Assembly (NCBI RefSeq): GCF_001465545.3
Contig: NZ_CP013480.3
Span: 4,464,001 to 4,528,000 of the forward strand
Length of the DNA: 64,000 nt
From: Pandoraea norimbergensis
Lineage (GTDB): Bacteria > Pseudomonadota > Gammaproteobacteria > Burkholderiales > Burkholderiaceae
Direction of reading: 5' to 3'
Positions 38,432 to 47,383 of the stretch are shown in pieces. A model generated the notes under the pieces. It was not told where the DNA came from. It was given only the letters and a program-made list of their open reading frames with translations, and ran no database searches. The position numbers were made by a program, and so were the translations under genes. How positions within the stretch are numbered: position 1 is the stretch's first letter; each line of letters begins with the position of its first letter.

Positions 38432-38983
38432 ATGAGTGCCCACGACCTGACTTTCGTGCTGGGTGGCGCGCGCTCCGGCAAGAGTGCGTTCGCCGAACGC
38501 CTCGCCTCGGAGAGCGGCCTGCCAGTCAGCTATCTCGCCACCGCTGCGGTGAGCGACGAACCCGAGATGCGCGCCCGCATCGCGCACCATCGATCCAGCC
38601 GGCCAGCCCACTGGCCCACCGTGGAAGTCGGCCGCGATCTCCCCGGTGCCGTGCGTGAAACCGCCCGCGAAGGACGCTGCCTGCTCATCGACTGCCTGCC
38701 GCTGTGGCTGGCCGGGTGGCTCTGCCCGCCTGACGACGGTCCTGACGCGCCAGCAGACGACACACAATGGCATGACGTTGTGAACCAACTGGCGCAGGCG
38801 CTCGCGACCGCCCCCGGCAAACTCATCGTCGTGAGCAACGAGATCGGACTCGGCGTGATCCCGATGGGCTCGCTCACGCGACGCTATGTCGATGAACTCG
38901 GCCGTCTCAACCAGCGCGTTGCTGCGCTGGCACCGCAAGTGCGATTTGTCGTCGCCGGCCTGCCCATGGCCGTCAAAGGATGA
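38432..38983 (+). CDS. cobU: Adenosylcobinamide kinase/guanylyltransferase
   Basis: 183 residues from ATG 38432 ([20 protein letters not shown]). The P-loop GGARSGKS (10-17) matches the CobU/CobP family, which phosphorylates adenosylcobinamide and transfers GMP to it. [16 protein letters not shown] contains the guanylylated-His region, and [11 protein letters not shown] is conserved. It heads the cobU-cbiB-cobD group. Confidence 0.95.
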   Translation: MSAHDLTFVLGGARSGKSAFAERLASESGLPVSYLATAAVSDEPEMRARIAHHRSSRPAHWPTVEVGRDLPGAVRETAREGRCLLIDCLPLWLAGWLCPPDDGPDAPADDTQWHDVVNQLAQALATAPGKLIVVSNEIGLGVIPMGSLTRRYVDELGRLNQRVAALAPQVRFVVAGLPMAVKG

Positions 38984-38989
38984 TGGCGG

Positions 38990-39970
38990 ATGCTCACCGG
39001 ACTCGCCCCTGAATCTCTCTGGCTCGCCGGCCTCATCGGCGTGCTGCTCGACGCGTGGCTCGGTGAGCCAAAGCGCTGGCATCCGCTGGTCGGCTTCGGC
39101 TTCATCGCCAACGGCGTAGAAGCGTGGCTGAACTCGCCCGACATCCGCGACAAGCCCTTCACCGCGATGGTGCGCGGCACGTGGGCGTGGACACTCATGT
39201 TGCTCGTGCCCGTCCTCATCACGTGGGCACTGAGCTTCCTGCCCGGCTGGGGCGGCATCCTCTGGCAGGCGCTGGCCCTGTACGCGGCGCTCGGTGCACG
39301 CAGCCTGCGCGAACACGTCATGCCCATTGCCCGCGCGTTGCAAGACGGCGACCTCACGCAAGCGCGCGAGCTGACCGCACGCATCGTGTCGCGCGACACC
39401 GAAGACGCGAGTGCGTCGGACATCGCACGCGCCGCCGTCGAATCGACACTGGAGAACGGCAACGACGCCATCTTCGGCGCCCTCTTCTGGTTTGCCATTG
39501 CCGGGGCGCCCGGCGTCGTGCTGTTTCGCCTGGCCAACACGCTCGACGCCATGTGGGGCTACCGCACCGAACAGTTCCTGTATTTCGGCCGTCCCGCGGC
39601 ACGCATCGACGATCTGCTTAACTGGATTCCGGCCCGTCTCACGGCGGCGAGCTACGCCATCTTCGGCGACGTGGCCCGCGCCATCGACTGCTGGCGCACA
39701 CAGGCCAGCGCATGGTCGAGCCCCAATGCCGGGCCCGTCATGGCCGCCGGTGCCGGCAGTCTCGGCGTGCAACTGGGTGGCCCCGCCCGCTATCACGGCG
39801 AGTGGGAAACCCGCCCGCCACTGGGGTGCGGCATGGAACCGTCCGCGCAACACATCAAGGCCGCGTGGCGGCTCATTTCACGTTCGATGTGGATGTGGCT
39901 CTTGGTGAGCGGTGCGCTCGCGCTGTTCGCCGCATCGCAGGCCGACGCCGCCACCGTGGGGGTGTTGTGA
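38990..39970 (+). CDS. cbiB: Adenosylcobinamide-phosphate synthase CbiB
   Basis: 326 residues. It is an inner-membrane protein with several hydrophobic segments that attaches aminopropanol phosphate to adenosylcobyric acid. LDAWLGEPKRWHPLVGFG (20-37) is the family N-terminus. VESTLENGNDAIFGALFW and AGALGVQLGG-type repeats (here AGSLGVQLGGPARYHG) are typical. Start is 7 nt after cobU, and the stop overlaps the next start. Confidence 0.95.
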   Translation: MLTGLAPESLWLAGLIGVLLDAWLGEPKRWHPLVGFGFIANGVEAWLNSPDIRDKPFTAMVRGTWAWTLMLLVPVLITWALSFLPGWGGILWQALALYAALGARSLREHVMPIARALQDGDLTQARELTARIVSRDTEDASASDIARAAVESTLENGNDAIFGALFWFAIAGAPGVVLFRLANTLDAMWGYRTEQFLYFGRPAARIDDLLNWIPARLTAASYAIFGDVARAIDCWRTQASAWSSPNAGPVMAAGAGSLGVQLGGPARYHGEWETRPPLGCGMEPSAQHIKAAWRLISRSMWMWLLVSGALALFAASQADAATVGVL

Positions 39971-41061
39971 GCGTTTCGGCAACATCTGCAACCGCTGCTT
40001 TCGCGCCATCGTCATCCCCTGCCCCTCGCCATGGCGGCAATCTGGGCGAAGCGATTGCCCGCTACGGACGGCCACGCGAAGACTGGCTCGACCTGTCGAC
40101 CGGCATCAATCCGCTGGGTTATCCGGTGCCGATGCCGCCGCCCGAGGCGTGGCGCGACCTGCCCGACGCCTTCGACGATCTGACCGGCGTTGCCGCCAAC
40201 TACTACGGCGTGCCCGCGAACACCATCGTGCCCTGTGCCGGGTCGCAGGCGGTCATCCGGGCAATACCGACGCTGTTGCCCCCGGGACGCGTGGCGGTGG
40301 CCTCGCTCACTTACAGTGAATATGCACCCGCCTTTGCGCGTGCCGGCCATACGCTCGTACCGTGGATCGGTCCCGAAGCCGGACTCCCGGATGTCGATTA
40401 CCTCGTCTGGGTGAATCCCGATAATCCGACCACGCGGCACGTCTCGCGCGAAACCTTGTCATCGTGGCAAGCTTCGCTCGCGAGCCGTGGCGGGATGCTG
40501 ATCGTCGATGAAGCGTTCGCGGATGCGTCGCCTGCGGCGTCGATCACATCGCAGGTCGGGCGGGACGGGCTCGTCGTGTTGCGCTCCGTGGGCAAATTCT
40601 TTGGACTGGCGGGGATTCGGGCGGGGTTTGCGCTGTGCCCGCCGACGCTCGGCGCGTCACTGGCGCAGACTCTCGGGGCATGGACGGTCAGCGGCCCCGC
40701 GCGTTTTGCGGTGCGCACCGCGTTGCGTGACACTGCGTGGCAAATTGCCGCACGTGAGCGCTTGCAGCGCGACGGCGAGCGGCTTCTCGCGCTGTTACGC
40801 CGCCATGGCTGGCCAGCGCTGGGCACACCGCTGTTCGCATGGACCCCGCATCCGCTGACCCCCGTCTGGCATGAAACGCTGGCCGCACAAGGCATCTGGA
40901 CGCGTCTGTTCGATGCGCGTCCTGTCGTACTGCCCGCGCCGGATGCCGCCCTCGCAACGGCCGACATCCAGTGCCTGCCCAGCCTCCGATTGGGCCTTCC
41001 TGCGGACGAATCCGGCTGGCAGCGCCTCGCCGCCGGGCTGGCCGAATTGCCGGTGTCCTGA
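39967..41061 (+). CDS. cobD: Threonine-phosphate decarboxylase (CobD/CobC, PLP)
   Basis: 364 residues from GTG 39967, overlapping the cbiB stop in GTGA. It resembles histidinol-phosphate aminotransferase (fold type I). GGNLGEAIARYG and DLSTGINPLGYP are characteristic of L-threonine-O-3-phosphate decarboxylase, which supplies aminopropanol phosphate for CbiB. The PLP Lys is in SVGKFFGLAGIRAGF, and DEAFADASP carries the cofactor Asp. Naming differs between pathways: it is CobD in Salmonella and CobC in Pseudomonas. Confidence 0.92.
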   Translation: MSVSATSATAAFAPSSSPAPRHGGNLGEAIARYGRPREDWLDLSTGINPLGYPVPMPPPEAWRDLPDAFDDLTGVAANYYGVPANTIVPCAGSQAVIRAIPTLLPPGRVAVASLTYSEYAPAFARAGHTLVPWIGPEAGLPDVDYLVWVNPDNPTTRHVSRETLSSWQASLASRGGMLIVDEAFADASPAASITSQVGRDGLVVLRSVGKFFGLAGIRAGFALCPPTLGASLAQTLGAWTVSGPARFAVRTALRDTAWQIAARERLQRDGERLLALLRRHGWPALGTPLFAWTPHPLTPVWHETLAAQGIWTRLFDARPVVLPAPDAALATADIQCLPSLRLGLPADESGWQRLAAGLAELPVS

Positions 41062-41334
41062 ATTTTCTGGGAACTGCCGTGCCCGGCGGGTATCAAATTT
41101 CCCCGTTATGCTTCTGAACGGACGTGCCCTTCCCGTTCAACCGACGGCGCACGGCCTCACGGGCACCATCAGTGCCATCGGCGCCTTACGCCGTATTAAA
41201 CGACGTGCGTTTGCCGCCGTTTTCGTTACAAATTGAAGCATTTCTGCAACAAATGCACACAGCCTTCGCCTCAGGGCGCCGTTAGACTGAGGGTTCTTTC
41301 GCAAGGGCTTTCCCTATATCAAAAGGACGACCAA

Positions 41335-41556
41335 ATGAAAAAACTTCCGCTGTTGCTCGCTACGCTCGTAACCGCCACCGTCGTGATGGTGGGTTGCTCG
41401 AAGAAGGACGATCAAACCGCCGCCCCGGCCGCCGACACGTCGGCATCGGCACCGGCAGCTGCCCCGGCCGATAGCGCCCCGGCCAGCGATGCAGGCGCCG
41501 CCATGGCACCGGCTTCGGATGCAGGCGCTGCCGCCCCGGCTCCGGCTTCCAACTAA
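41335..41556 (+). CDS. Small Ala/Pro-rich lipoprotein
   Basis: 73 residues with AAAAGGA upstream. The signal ends in VMVGCS, with Cys20 as the lipidation site. The mature part is almost only Ala, Pro, Ser and Asp, with the repeat APASDAGAA twice. No catalytic domain is possible. Function is unknown. It may act as a spacer or be a small envelope stress protein. It converges with another tiny lipoprotein gene across a large palindromic terminator. Confidence 0.75.
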   Translation: MKKLPLLLATLVTATVVMVGCSKKDDQTAAPAADTSASAPAAAPADSAPASDAGAAMAPASDAGAAAPAPASN

Positions 41557-41615
41557 CGCTTCACAGCGCTGCCGCGGGCTTCGATCGGGCATCCGATCGA
41601 TCCTGCGGTGCGCTG

Positions 41616-41665
41616 AAACGACTACGCCCCCTGAACTCACATGAGTTCAGGGGGCGTAGTCGTTT
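41616..41665. terminator. Bidirectional terminator with a perfect 24-bp inverted repeat
   Basis: Arm 41616-41639 (AAACGACTACGCCCCC...) is an exact inverse of 41642-41665, with only CA between them. In RNA the top few pairs open to form the loop. A at the left edge and T at the right edge suit both strands. It separates two convergent lipoprotein genes. Confidence 0.85.
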
Positions 41666-41731
41666 ACATCGTTATGACGTTACGTCGTTACATCGTTATG
41701 GCGTTTTGTCGCCGGGTCGCGACGATCCGAC

Positions 41732-41911
41732 TTACTTGACGATGGTCACACCGCCATCGATGACACCGTAGGCTTCCACCTTGCCCGTACCGCTGCCGCT
41801 GCGGGCCGACGAACTCGAATCGCCCGTGCCGCTACCGGTATTGGCGCAAGCGCCGAGCATGACCGTCAGCGCCACCATCAGCGCACTCAACATCCCGAAA
41901 TTTCGTTTCAC
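41732..41911 (-). CDS. Very small lipoprotein
   Basis: 59 residues from GTG 41911, preceded by AAGGAG at 9 nt. The signal peptide leads to lipobox MLGACAN. The mature 37 residues are Gly/Ser/Thr-rich and end KVEAYGVIDGGVTIVK. I do not recognise the family. The short Tyr-Gly-x-Ile-Asp ending looks conserved rather than random. The ATG at residue 7 is a poorer start because it cuts the signal n-region. Confidence 0.65.
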   Translation of the reverse strand: MKRNFGMLSALMVALTVMLGACANTGSGTGDSSSSARSGSGTGKVEAYGVIDGGVTIVK

Positions 41912-42160
41912 GTCTTCTGACTCCTTGGCTCGCCCGGGCCTGATGCCGGGCACGTTACGCATCGTTCGACCGCAACCCGGTGACGTCAGTTCGCCACGGG
42001 CGCATCTTACCGTGCCTGCCGTCAGCGTGAGGGCCATGCGTCGCCGTCCTTGCAGCAACAAGGCAACCCGTCGAAAATGGCGAGGCTTTGTCGTCCTCAC
42101 GGTCGGCACTCCGCCTTGCTCTGCTCCCCATCACCCCTTTCCGCCTCCTACCGCCGGTCA

Positions 42161-43126
42161 ATGTCGCTCACTCTTCCGCCTGCCTCCCGTCGCCGCGCAC
42201 ACCATGCCGCCGCTGTTTTTTCGACTGTGCTTTCGACCGCTGTTTTGGCGTTCGGCTTCGCCGCAAGCGCGCATGCCGCCATCTCTGTGAAGGACGACAC
42301 CGGCGCCACCGTCACGCTGACGGCCCCTGCACAGCGCATCGTGAGTCTGGCACCGCACGCGACAGAGTTGCTATTTGCTGCCGGTGCAGGCGACCGCGTA
42401 GTCGGTGCCGTGGCCTACTCCGATTACCCCGAAGCGGCCAAGCGCATTACCCGCGTGGGTGACAACAGCGCCCTCGATCTCGAACGCATTCTCGCGCTCA
42501 AGCCGGACCTGCTGGTGGTGTGGATGCATGGCAATTCGCAGCGGCAAGTCGAAGCACTGCGTCAGTTGAAGTTGCCCGTGTTCTATTCGGAACCCAAGCA
42601 TTTGACCGACCTGCCCGACGCCATCGAGCGTCTGGGTGCGCTCACTGGCACCCCCGCAAAGGCGCAGGCGGCCGCCAACGCGTTCCGCGCGCGCTATGAG
42701 GCGCTACGCACGCAATACTCCTCGCGCGCGCCGGTGTCGGTGTTCTATCAAGTGTGGACGCAGCCGCTGATGACGCTCAACGGCACGCATATGGTCAGCG
42801 ACGTGATTCGTCTGTGTGGCGGCGTCAACATCTTCGCCGACGAGCCCGCGCTGGTGCCGCGCGTGTCGATCGAGGCCGTGCTCGCCAAACGGCCGGAGGC
42901 GATGTTCACGGCCACACCCGGTGCGACAAAGTCGGACAAGCCGCTCGCGACGCTCGACAGCTGGCGCAAGTGGACGCAATTGCCTGCCGTGGCGAACAAC
43001 AATCTCTTCGGCATCGACGGCGATCTGATCAACCGCCCCGGCCCGCGCATTCTCGACGGCGCCCGCACGATGTGCGAAGACCTCGATATCGCGCGTCAAC
43101 GACGCACGCAGGCGCACGCGCAGTAA
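42161..43126 (+). CDS. btuF: Periplasmic cobalamin-binding protein BtuF
   Basis: 321 residues from ATG 42161. The signal peptide ends near AFGFAASAHA (about residue 40). The TroA/BtuF two-lobed fold is shown by RIVSLAPHATELLFAAGAGDRVVG and VAYSDYPEAAKRITRVG, then a long linking helix and the second lobe with LCGGVNIFAD. It captures cobalamin or other corrinoids for the BtuCD importer. It is encoded apart from btuCD and converges on the minus-strand B12 operon. Confidence 0.9.
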   Translation: MSLTLPPASRRRAHHAAAVFSTVLSTAVLAFGFAASAHAAISVKDDTGATVTLTAPAQRIVSLAPHATELLFAAGAGDRVVGAVAYSDYPEAAKRITRVGDNSALDLERILALKPDLLVVWMHGNSQRQVEALRQLKLPVFYSEPKHLTDLPDAIERLGALTGTPAKAQAAANAFRARYEALRTQYSSRAPVSVFYQVWTQPLMTLNGTHMVSDVIRLCGGVNIFADEPALVPRVSIEAVLAKRPEAMFTATPGATKSDKPLATLDSWRKWTQLPAVANNNLFGIDGDLINRPGPRILDGARTMCEDLDIARQRRTQAHAQ

Positions 43127-43130
43127 TCGC

Positions 43131-43736
43131 TCAGGCGTTCCAGCGAACCAGCCGTGCGTGTCCGTCGCCGCTGAAGTGCAACTCACAAGCGGCACCGAAG
43201 CCGAGTGCCCACGACAGGCACGCAGCGGTCGGCAGGCGTAGCGCCGTCGCCGTGTGCAGCCGAATCGGTCCGGCGTGCGTCACGGCGATGTGCACGCCTC
43301 GTGCGGAGTGCGCCGTCGTGGCAACCAGCGCCGCCCTCGCCCATGCGTCCATCCGCACCACGACATCGCGAGCCGACTCGCCACCGGGTGGCGCAAAGCC
43401 TGCGACATCGTGTGCCCAGTCATCGAGTTGCACGCGATCGATGGAGTCCCAGCGCTGCATTTCCCACTCGCCGAAGTGCATCTCCGACAAGCGGGCATCC
43501 TCAGTCACCGGCAAACCCAACGATTCGGCAATCACGTTCGCTGCGCGGCGGGCGCGTTGCAAAGGGCTGCTATGGACAGCGACGGGCACGCGGCCATCGA
43601 GCCAAGTCGCGACGTTCTCCCGCATAGCCGCTACATACGCATCGAACTGCGCCGCGTCGACCGGCAGATCGGTCTGCCCGTAGCAGGTGCCCGGGGCAAC
43701 GTCGGGCGGCGGATGCCGCAGCAGAATCAGATCCAT
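43131..43736 (-). CDS. cobC: Alpha-ribazole phosphatase (histidine phosphatase family)
   Basis: 201 residues from the ATG at 43736 (MDLILLRHPPPD). The phospho-acceptor His is in LLRHP, the second His in VTHAGPIR, and HFGEWE is the family segment. In context it removes phosphate from alpha-ribazole 5'-phosphate or from cobalamin 5'-phosphate. The start overlaps the cobS 3' end by 10 nt. The last gene of the operon. Confidence 0.88.
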   Translation of the reverse strand: MDLILLRHPPPDVAPGTCYGQTDLPVDAAQFDAYVAAMRENVATWLDGRVPVAVHSSPLQRARRAANVIAESLGLPVTEDARLSEMHFGEWEMQRWDSIDRVQLDDWAHDVAGFAPPGGESARDVVVRMDAWARAALVATTAHSARGVHIAVTHAGPIRLHTATALRLPTAACLSWALGFGAACELHFSGDGHARLVRWNA

Positions 43737-44602
43737 GCGCACACCGTCAGATACAGCGCGAGTTCGCCGATCTGTTGTGCGAAGCCCAACGTATCGCCGG
43801 TGTAACCGCCCAGCCGTCGGCGCAGATACCGGATGAACGCAGCGCGCAGCACGATCAACACCACCACGCCGGTCGCGCCAGCGCGCCAATCCGGCCAGAA
43901 TGCCCACGGCACGCTGCACGCCACGCCGAACAGCAAACCCTCGAGACTCAGACGTTGTGCGACCGGCTTCGCCTTGCCCTGTGCACGCACATAGTCGAGC
44001 GCGCGCAACAGACTGATCGCCATGCAGCGGCTTGCCGCGTGCGCCCCGATCAGCACGACCGCAAAGCCACTCCAGCCGAATGCCGTTTGCACGTCGACCA
44101 GCGCCTGCCATTTGATCGCGAGCGCCAACCAGAGGGCAACCGCCCCATAGGTGCCGATGCGCGAGTCGTGCATGATCTCCAGCACGCGCTCTCGTTCGAA
44201 CGCACCGCCGAAGGCATCGACCGAATCGGCAAGACCGTCTTCATGAAACGCGCCGGTCAGCAGCACGCTCACCGCAAGCCCCAGCGCAATCGCCAGACGC
44301 GGTGACCAGAGCATGCCCATCGCCACCGTCAACAACGCCACGAGCACGCCGACGAACACCCCGACCATCGGGAAGTAGCGTGTTGCCGCGTTCAGTTGCG
44401 CGGGCGAATAGCCCACCCACGAGGGGATCGGCACGCGCGTGAAATAGCCGAGTGCCGTCAGGAACAGCCGCAGTTGCTGCTTGCCCCATCCGTCATGCGC
44501 ATCCGGGCCGGGCACTGCCGGCACGACCGCGTGCGACGCCGTCGCCTCGCCGGGAAGCGGTGCGGGATTCTCGTCAGACGGATCGGGGCGAGATATCGTC
44601 AT
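43727..44602 (-). CDS. cobS: Adenosylcobinamide-GDP ribazoletransferase (cobalamin synthase)
   Basis: 291 residues. It is an inner-membrane enzyme joining adenosylcobinamide-GDP to alpha-ribazole. A polar head (1-40) is followed by five to seven hydrophobic segments. FLTALGYFTRVPIP, TGAFHEDGLADSVDAFGGAF and IMHDSRIGTYGA are the family metal-binding signatures. The ATG at 44602 is the third of three ATGACGA copies created by an 11-bp repeat, and only this copy is in frame. Confidence 0.95.
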   Translation of the reverse strand: MTISRPDPSDENPAPLPGEATASHAVVPAVPGPDAHDGWGKQQLRLFLTALGYFTRVPIPSWVGYSPAQLNAATRYFPMVGVFVGVLVALLTVAMGMLWSPRLAIALGLAVSVLLTGAFHEDGLADSVDAFGGAFERERVLEIMHDSRIGTYGAVALWLALAIKWQALVDVQTAFGWSGFAVVLIGAHAASRCMAISLLRALDYVRAQGKAKPVAQRLSLEGLLFGVACSVPWAFWPDWRAGATGVVVLIVLRAAFIRYLRRRLGGYTGDTLGFAQQIGELALYLTVCAWI

Positions 44603-44622
44603 GTCGTCGTCATGTCGTCGTC
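44601..44622 (-). repeat. Two 11-bp units at the cobT-cobS junction
   Basis: ATGTCGTCGTC occurs twice in tandem on the plus strand (44601-44611 and 44612-44622). On the minus strand this gives three ATGACGA starts at 44624, 44613 and 44602. The first overlaps the cobT TGA as ATGA but is out of frame with cobS. Confidence 0.9.
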
Positions 44623-45709
44623 ATGCTGCCGGTGTGTCGCGATCGCTCACGCCTGCGCCTTCGAACGTAGCCATCTCGCGCAGGAACGCCGCAGCCGCCT
44701 GAATCAGCGGCATGGCCAGCGCCGCGCCGGTGCCCTCGCCCAATCGCAGCCCCAGTTGCAGCAGCGGCTTTGCACCCAGTGCATCGAGCATGGCGCGATG
44801 ACCGGCTTCGTCCGACGCGTGCGCAAAAATGCAGTAATCGAGGACTGCCGGGGCGAGACGCGCAGCCACGAGCAACGCCGACGTGCTGATGAAACCGTCG
44901 ACCACAACGACGAGGCCCAGTTTGGCCGCCGCCAGATACGCGCCGGTCATCATTGCGATCTCGAAGCCGCCGAACGTCGCGAGCACGTCGAGCGGATCGA
45001 CGTCACCGCTCAACGGATGGGCGTCGAGCGCCAGCGCCAGCACCGCCGTCTTGCGCGCCAGTCCTGCATCGTCCACGCCGGTGCCACGTCCCACGCAGGC
45101 AGCCAGCGGCAAACCGGTCAGACGCTGCATCACACAGGCCGCTGCCGAGGTGTTGCCGATGCCCATTTCGCCAAAGCCGATCATGCGCGTGCCACGCTGC
45201 GCATGAGCGACCACGCGCGCGGCACCGGCAGCGAGCGCCGCTTCGAGCTGCTCGCGCGACATGGCCGGGCGTTCGAGAAAATTCTGCGTGCCGCGCGCGA
45301 CGGGAATATCCACCAGCGAGGCATGCGCCGGGAAGTCGGCCGCCACGCCCGCGTTGATCACTTCCATCTCGATCTGATTGGCACGGCAGAACACATTGAT
45401 CGCCGCGCCACCTCGCAGAAAGTTGAGCACCATCTGCGCCGTGACCGCCTGCGGATACGGGCTCACGCCCGACGCCACGATGCCGTGATCGCCCGCGAAC
45501 ACCAGCATGGCCGGACGCGCGAGATCAGGCGTCACGCTCTGCTGGATGCGGCCGATTTGCAGCGCGATTCGCTCTAGCGCGCCGAGGCTGCCGGGCGGCT
45601 TCGTCTTGATATCGATGGCGTGCTGCAACGCGGCGTCCATGTCGGTGGACGGCGCGGCAACCTCGAACAATTCGGCCAGCAGCGGGCTGTATGCGGTCAT
45701 TGCGGTCAT
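44621..45709 (-). CDS. cobT: Nicotinate-nucleotide-dimethylbenzimidazole phosphoribosyltransferase
   Basis: 362 residues, normal length. It activates the lower ligand as alpha-ribazole phosphate. KTKPPGSLGALERIA, VFAGDHGIVASGVSPYP and GFGEMGIGNTSAA are the family signatures, and the catalytic Glu lies near the C-terminal third. The start has AGGAAG at 8 nt. A 9-bp duplication makes the N-terminus MTAMTA. Cytosolic. Confidence 0.96.
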   Translation of the reverse strand: MTAMTAYSPLLAELFEVAAPSTDMDAALQHAIDIKTKPPGSLGALERIALQIGRIQQSVTPDLARPAMLVFAGDHGIVASGVSPYPQAVTAQMVLNFLRGGAAINVFCRANQIEMEVINAGVAADFPAHASLVDIPVARGTQNFLERPAMSREQLEAALAAGAARVVAHAQRGTRMIGFGEMGIGNTSAAACVMQRLTGLPLAACVGRGTGVDDAGLARKTAVLALALDAHPLSGDVDPLDVLATFGGFEIAMMTGAYLAAAKLGLVVVVDGFISTSALLVAARLAPAVLDYCIFAHASDEAGHRAMLDALGAKPLLQLGLRLGEGTGAALAMPLIQAAAAFLREMATFEGAGVSDRDTPAA

Positions 45710-45778
45710 GCGTGAGACTTCCTGAAACGAAAACGAAAAACGGCGGCGTGCCGGTTGGGTCGAGCCGGGGGACGTCGC

Positions 45779-46438
45779 TTACATTTCCACGCCGGGCTGC
45801 GCGCGAATGCCCTGCGCGAAGGCGTGCTTAACCGGCGTCATGTCGGTCACCGTGTCTGCCGCGTCGACGAGCGCCTGCGGTGCGCCCCGGCCAGTGATCA
45901 CGACGTGCTGCATCTCCGGGCGCGACTCCAGATCGGCGATCACGGTGTTCACATCGAGATAGCCCAGCTTGAGCGCGATATTGAGTTCATCGAACAACAG
46001 CAGGCCGAAGGATGCATCGGCCAGCATGCGGCGCGCCTGCTCCCATGCCGCTTCGGCCTTGGCGATGTCGCGCATGCGGTCTTGCGTATCCCACGTGTAG
46101 CCTTCGCCCATCACGTGAAACTCGCATTCTTCCGGGAAACGGCGCAGAAATTTCTCTTCACCGGTCGGGATCGCGCCCTTGATGAACTGCACCACGCCCG
46201 TCTTCATGCCGTGGCCCATGGCGCGCACGACCATGCCGAAGCCCGAGCTGGACTTGCCCTTGCCGTTGCCGGTGGTGATGACGAGCACGCCGCAATCGTG
46301 TTGCGCCTGCGCAATCTTGCCGTCGATCAGCGCCTTCTTGCGCACCATGCGGGCGCGATGGCGCTCGTTGCGGGCCTCGTCGGCGTTGTTGCCCTCGGGG
46401 GTGGCGTTGGGATCGGGTTGTGGCGTTTCAGTCGTCAT
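45779..46438 (-). CDS. cobO: Cob(I)yrinic acid a,c-diamide adenosyltransferase
   Basis: 219 residues from the ATG at 46438 (MTTETPQPDP). The P-loop TGNGKGKSSSGFG and the central GEGYTWDTQDRMRD identify the CobA/BtuR/CobO family, which transfers the adenosyl group from ATP to cobalt. RMVRKKALIDGKI is the N-terminal helix. It lies between btuD and cobT, consistent with adenosylating imported corrinoids before assembly. Confidence 0.95.
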   Translation of the reverse strand: MTTETPQPDPNATPEGNNADEARNERHRARMVRKKALIDGKIAQAQHDCGVLVITTGNGKGKSSSGFGMVVRAMGHGMKTGVVQFIKGAIPTGEEKFLRRFPEECEFHVMGEGYTWDTQDRMRDIAKAEAAWEQARRMLADASFGLLLFDELNIALKLGYLDVNTVIADLESRPEMQHVVITGRGAPQALVDAADTVTDMTPVKHAFAQGIRAQPGVEM

Positions 46439-46447
46439 GAACAGCAC

Positions 46448-46483
46448 CTGTGGAATCTGTGAAATCTGTGGAATCTGTAAAAA
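46448..46483 (-). repeat. Tandem repeat, four 9-bp units before cobO
   Basis: CTGTGGAAT, CTGTGAAAT, CTGTGGAAT and CTGTAAAAA (plus strand) lie 9 to 45 nt upstream of the cobO start, in the btuD-cobO spacer. Confidence 0.8.
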
Positions 46484-46534
46484 CGGGCGCGCGGCGCGGT
46501 GCCACGCGCGGAAATGATGCGAAAAACCGGCGCC

Positions 46535-47383
46535 TCAGCCACGGCGGGCGGGCACGAGTGCCTCGTCCTCGCCATCGCGAATCAGGCGCAGCGGGTAACC
46601 GAACGCGTCGCTGCAATACTCGGCCGTGAGTACGTCGCGCACGGGGCCCGCGCGCCATGCCCCCCGCCCGTCGAGCAACAACGCATGGGTGGCAAAGCGG
46701 CGGGCGAGATTCAGATCGTGGCAGGAAAAGACCACGGCGGCATCGTCACGTGCCGCATGGTCGGCGAGACGTTCGAGGGCATCCATCTGGTGATGCAGAT
46801 CGAGATGCGAGATCGGTTCGTCGAGCAATAGCAACGGCGTCGCCTGCGCGAGTACTGCCGCCAGCGACACGCGCTGACGCTCACCGCCCGAGAGCGTAGT
46901 GACATCGCGCTGCGCAAACGCGTCGAGCCCGACCTGCGCCAGTGCGTCGAGCGCAGCGGCGATATCGTCGTCCGATTCCCATGCGCCCCAACGGCCCTGT
47001 GCCAGATACGGATGCCGGCCTGCGAGGACGACCTCGAGCGCCGTCGCGCCGAACGCATCGCGGGTCTGCTGCGGCATGAGCGCGCGCACCTTGGCGAGTG
47101 CGCCGACGCGCCACTGCGCGAGTGGTTTGCCCGCGATATCGACGCGGCCGGAGGCGGCAATGGCGTCGTCGCGATGCGGGGTTTCGTCGATGCTGCGCAA
47201 GCCGGCGAGCGTGCTGAGCAACGTGGTCTTGCCCGCGCCGTTCGGACCGGCGAGACACCAGCATTCGCCCGGGGAAACGGCAAAGTCGAGCCAGTCCACC
47301 AGCATCCGTTCGCCCGCGCGCAGCGTCAGCGCGTGGGTGTGCAGCAGCGGGGTCGGTGCCTTTACCGAAGTCGGGGCACTCAT
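46535..47383 (-). CDS. btuD: Cobalamin ABC transporter ATP-binding protein BtuD
   Basis: 282 residues. Walker A GPNGAGKTT, signature LSGGERQRVSLA and Walker B LLLLDEPISHLD are intact, with the switch His in FSCHDLNLA. The FecCD-type ATPase fits its partner btuC, whose stop overlaps this start by 4 nt (ATGA). Placement behind a cobalamin riboswitch assigns cobalamin rather than siderophore or heme. Confidence 0.9.
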   Translation of the reverse strand: MSAPTSVKAPTPLLHTHALTLRAGERMLVDWLDFAVSPGECWCLAGPNGAGKTTLLSTLAGLRSIDETPHRDDAIAASGRVDIAGKPLAQWRVGALAKVRALMPQQTRDAFGATALEVVLAGRHPYLAQGRWGAWESDDDIAAALDALAQVGLDAFAQRDVTTLSGGERQRVSLAAVLAQATPLLLLDEPISHLDLHHQMDALERLADHAARDDAAVVFSCHDLNLARRFATHALLLDGRGAWRAGPVRDVLTAEYCSDAFGYPLRLIRDGEDEALVPARRG

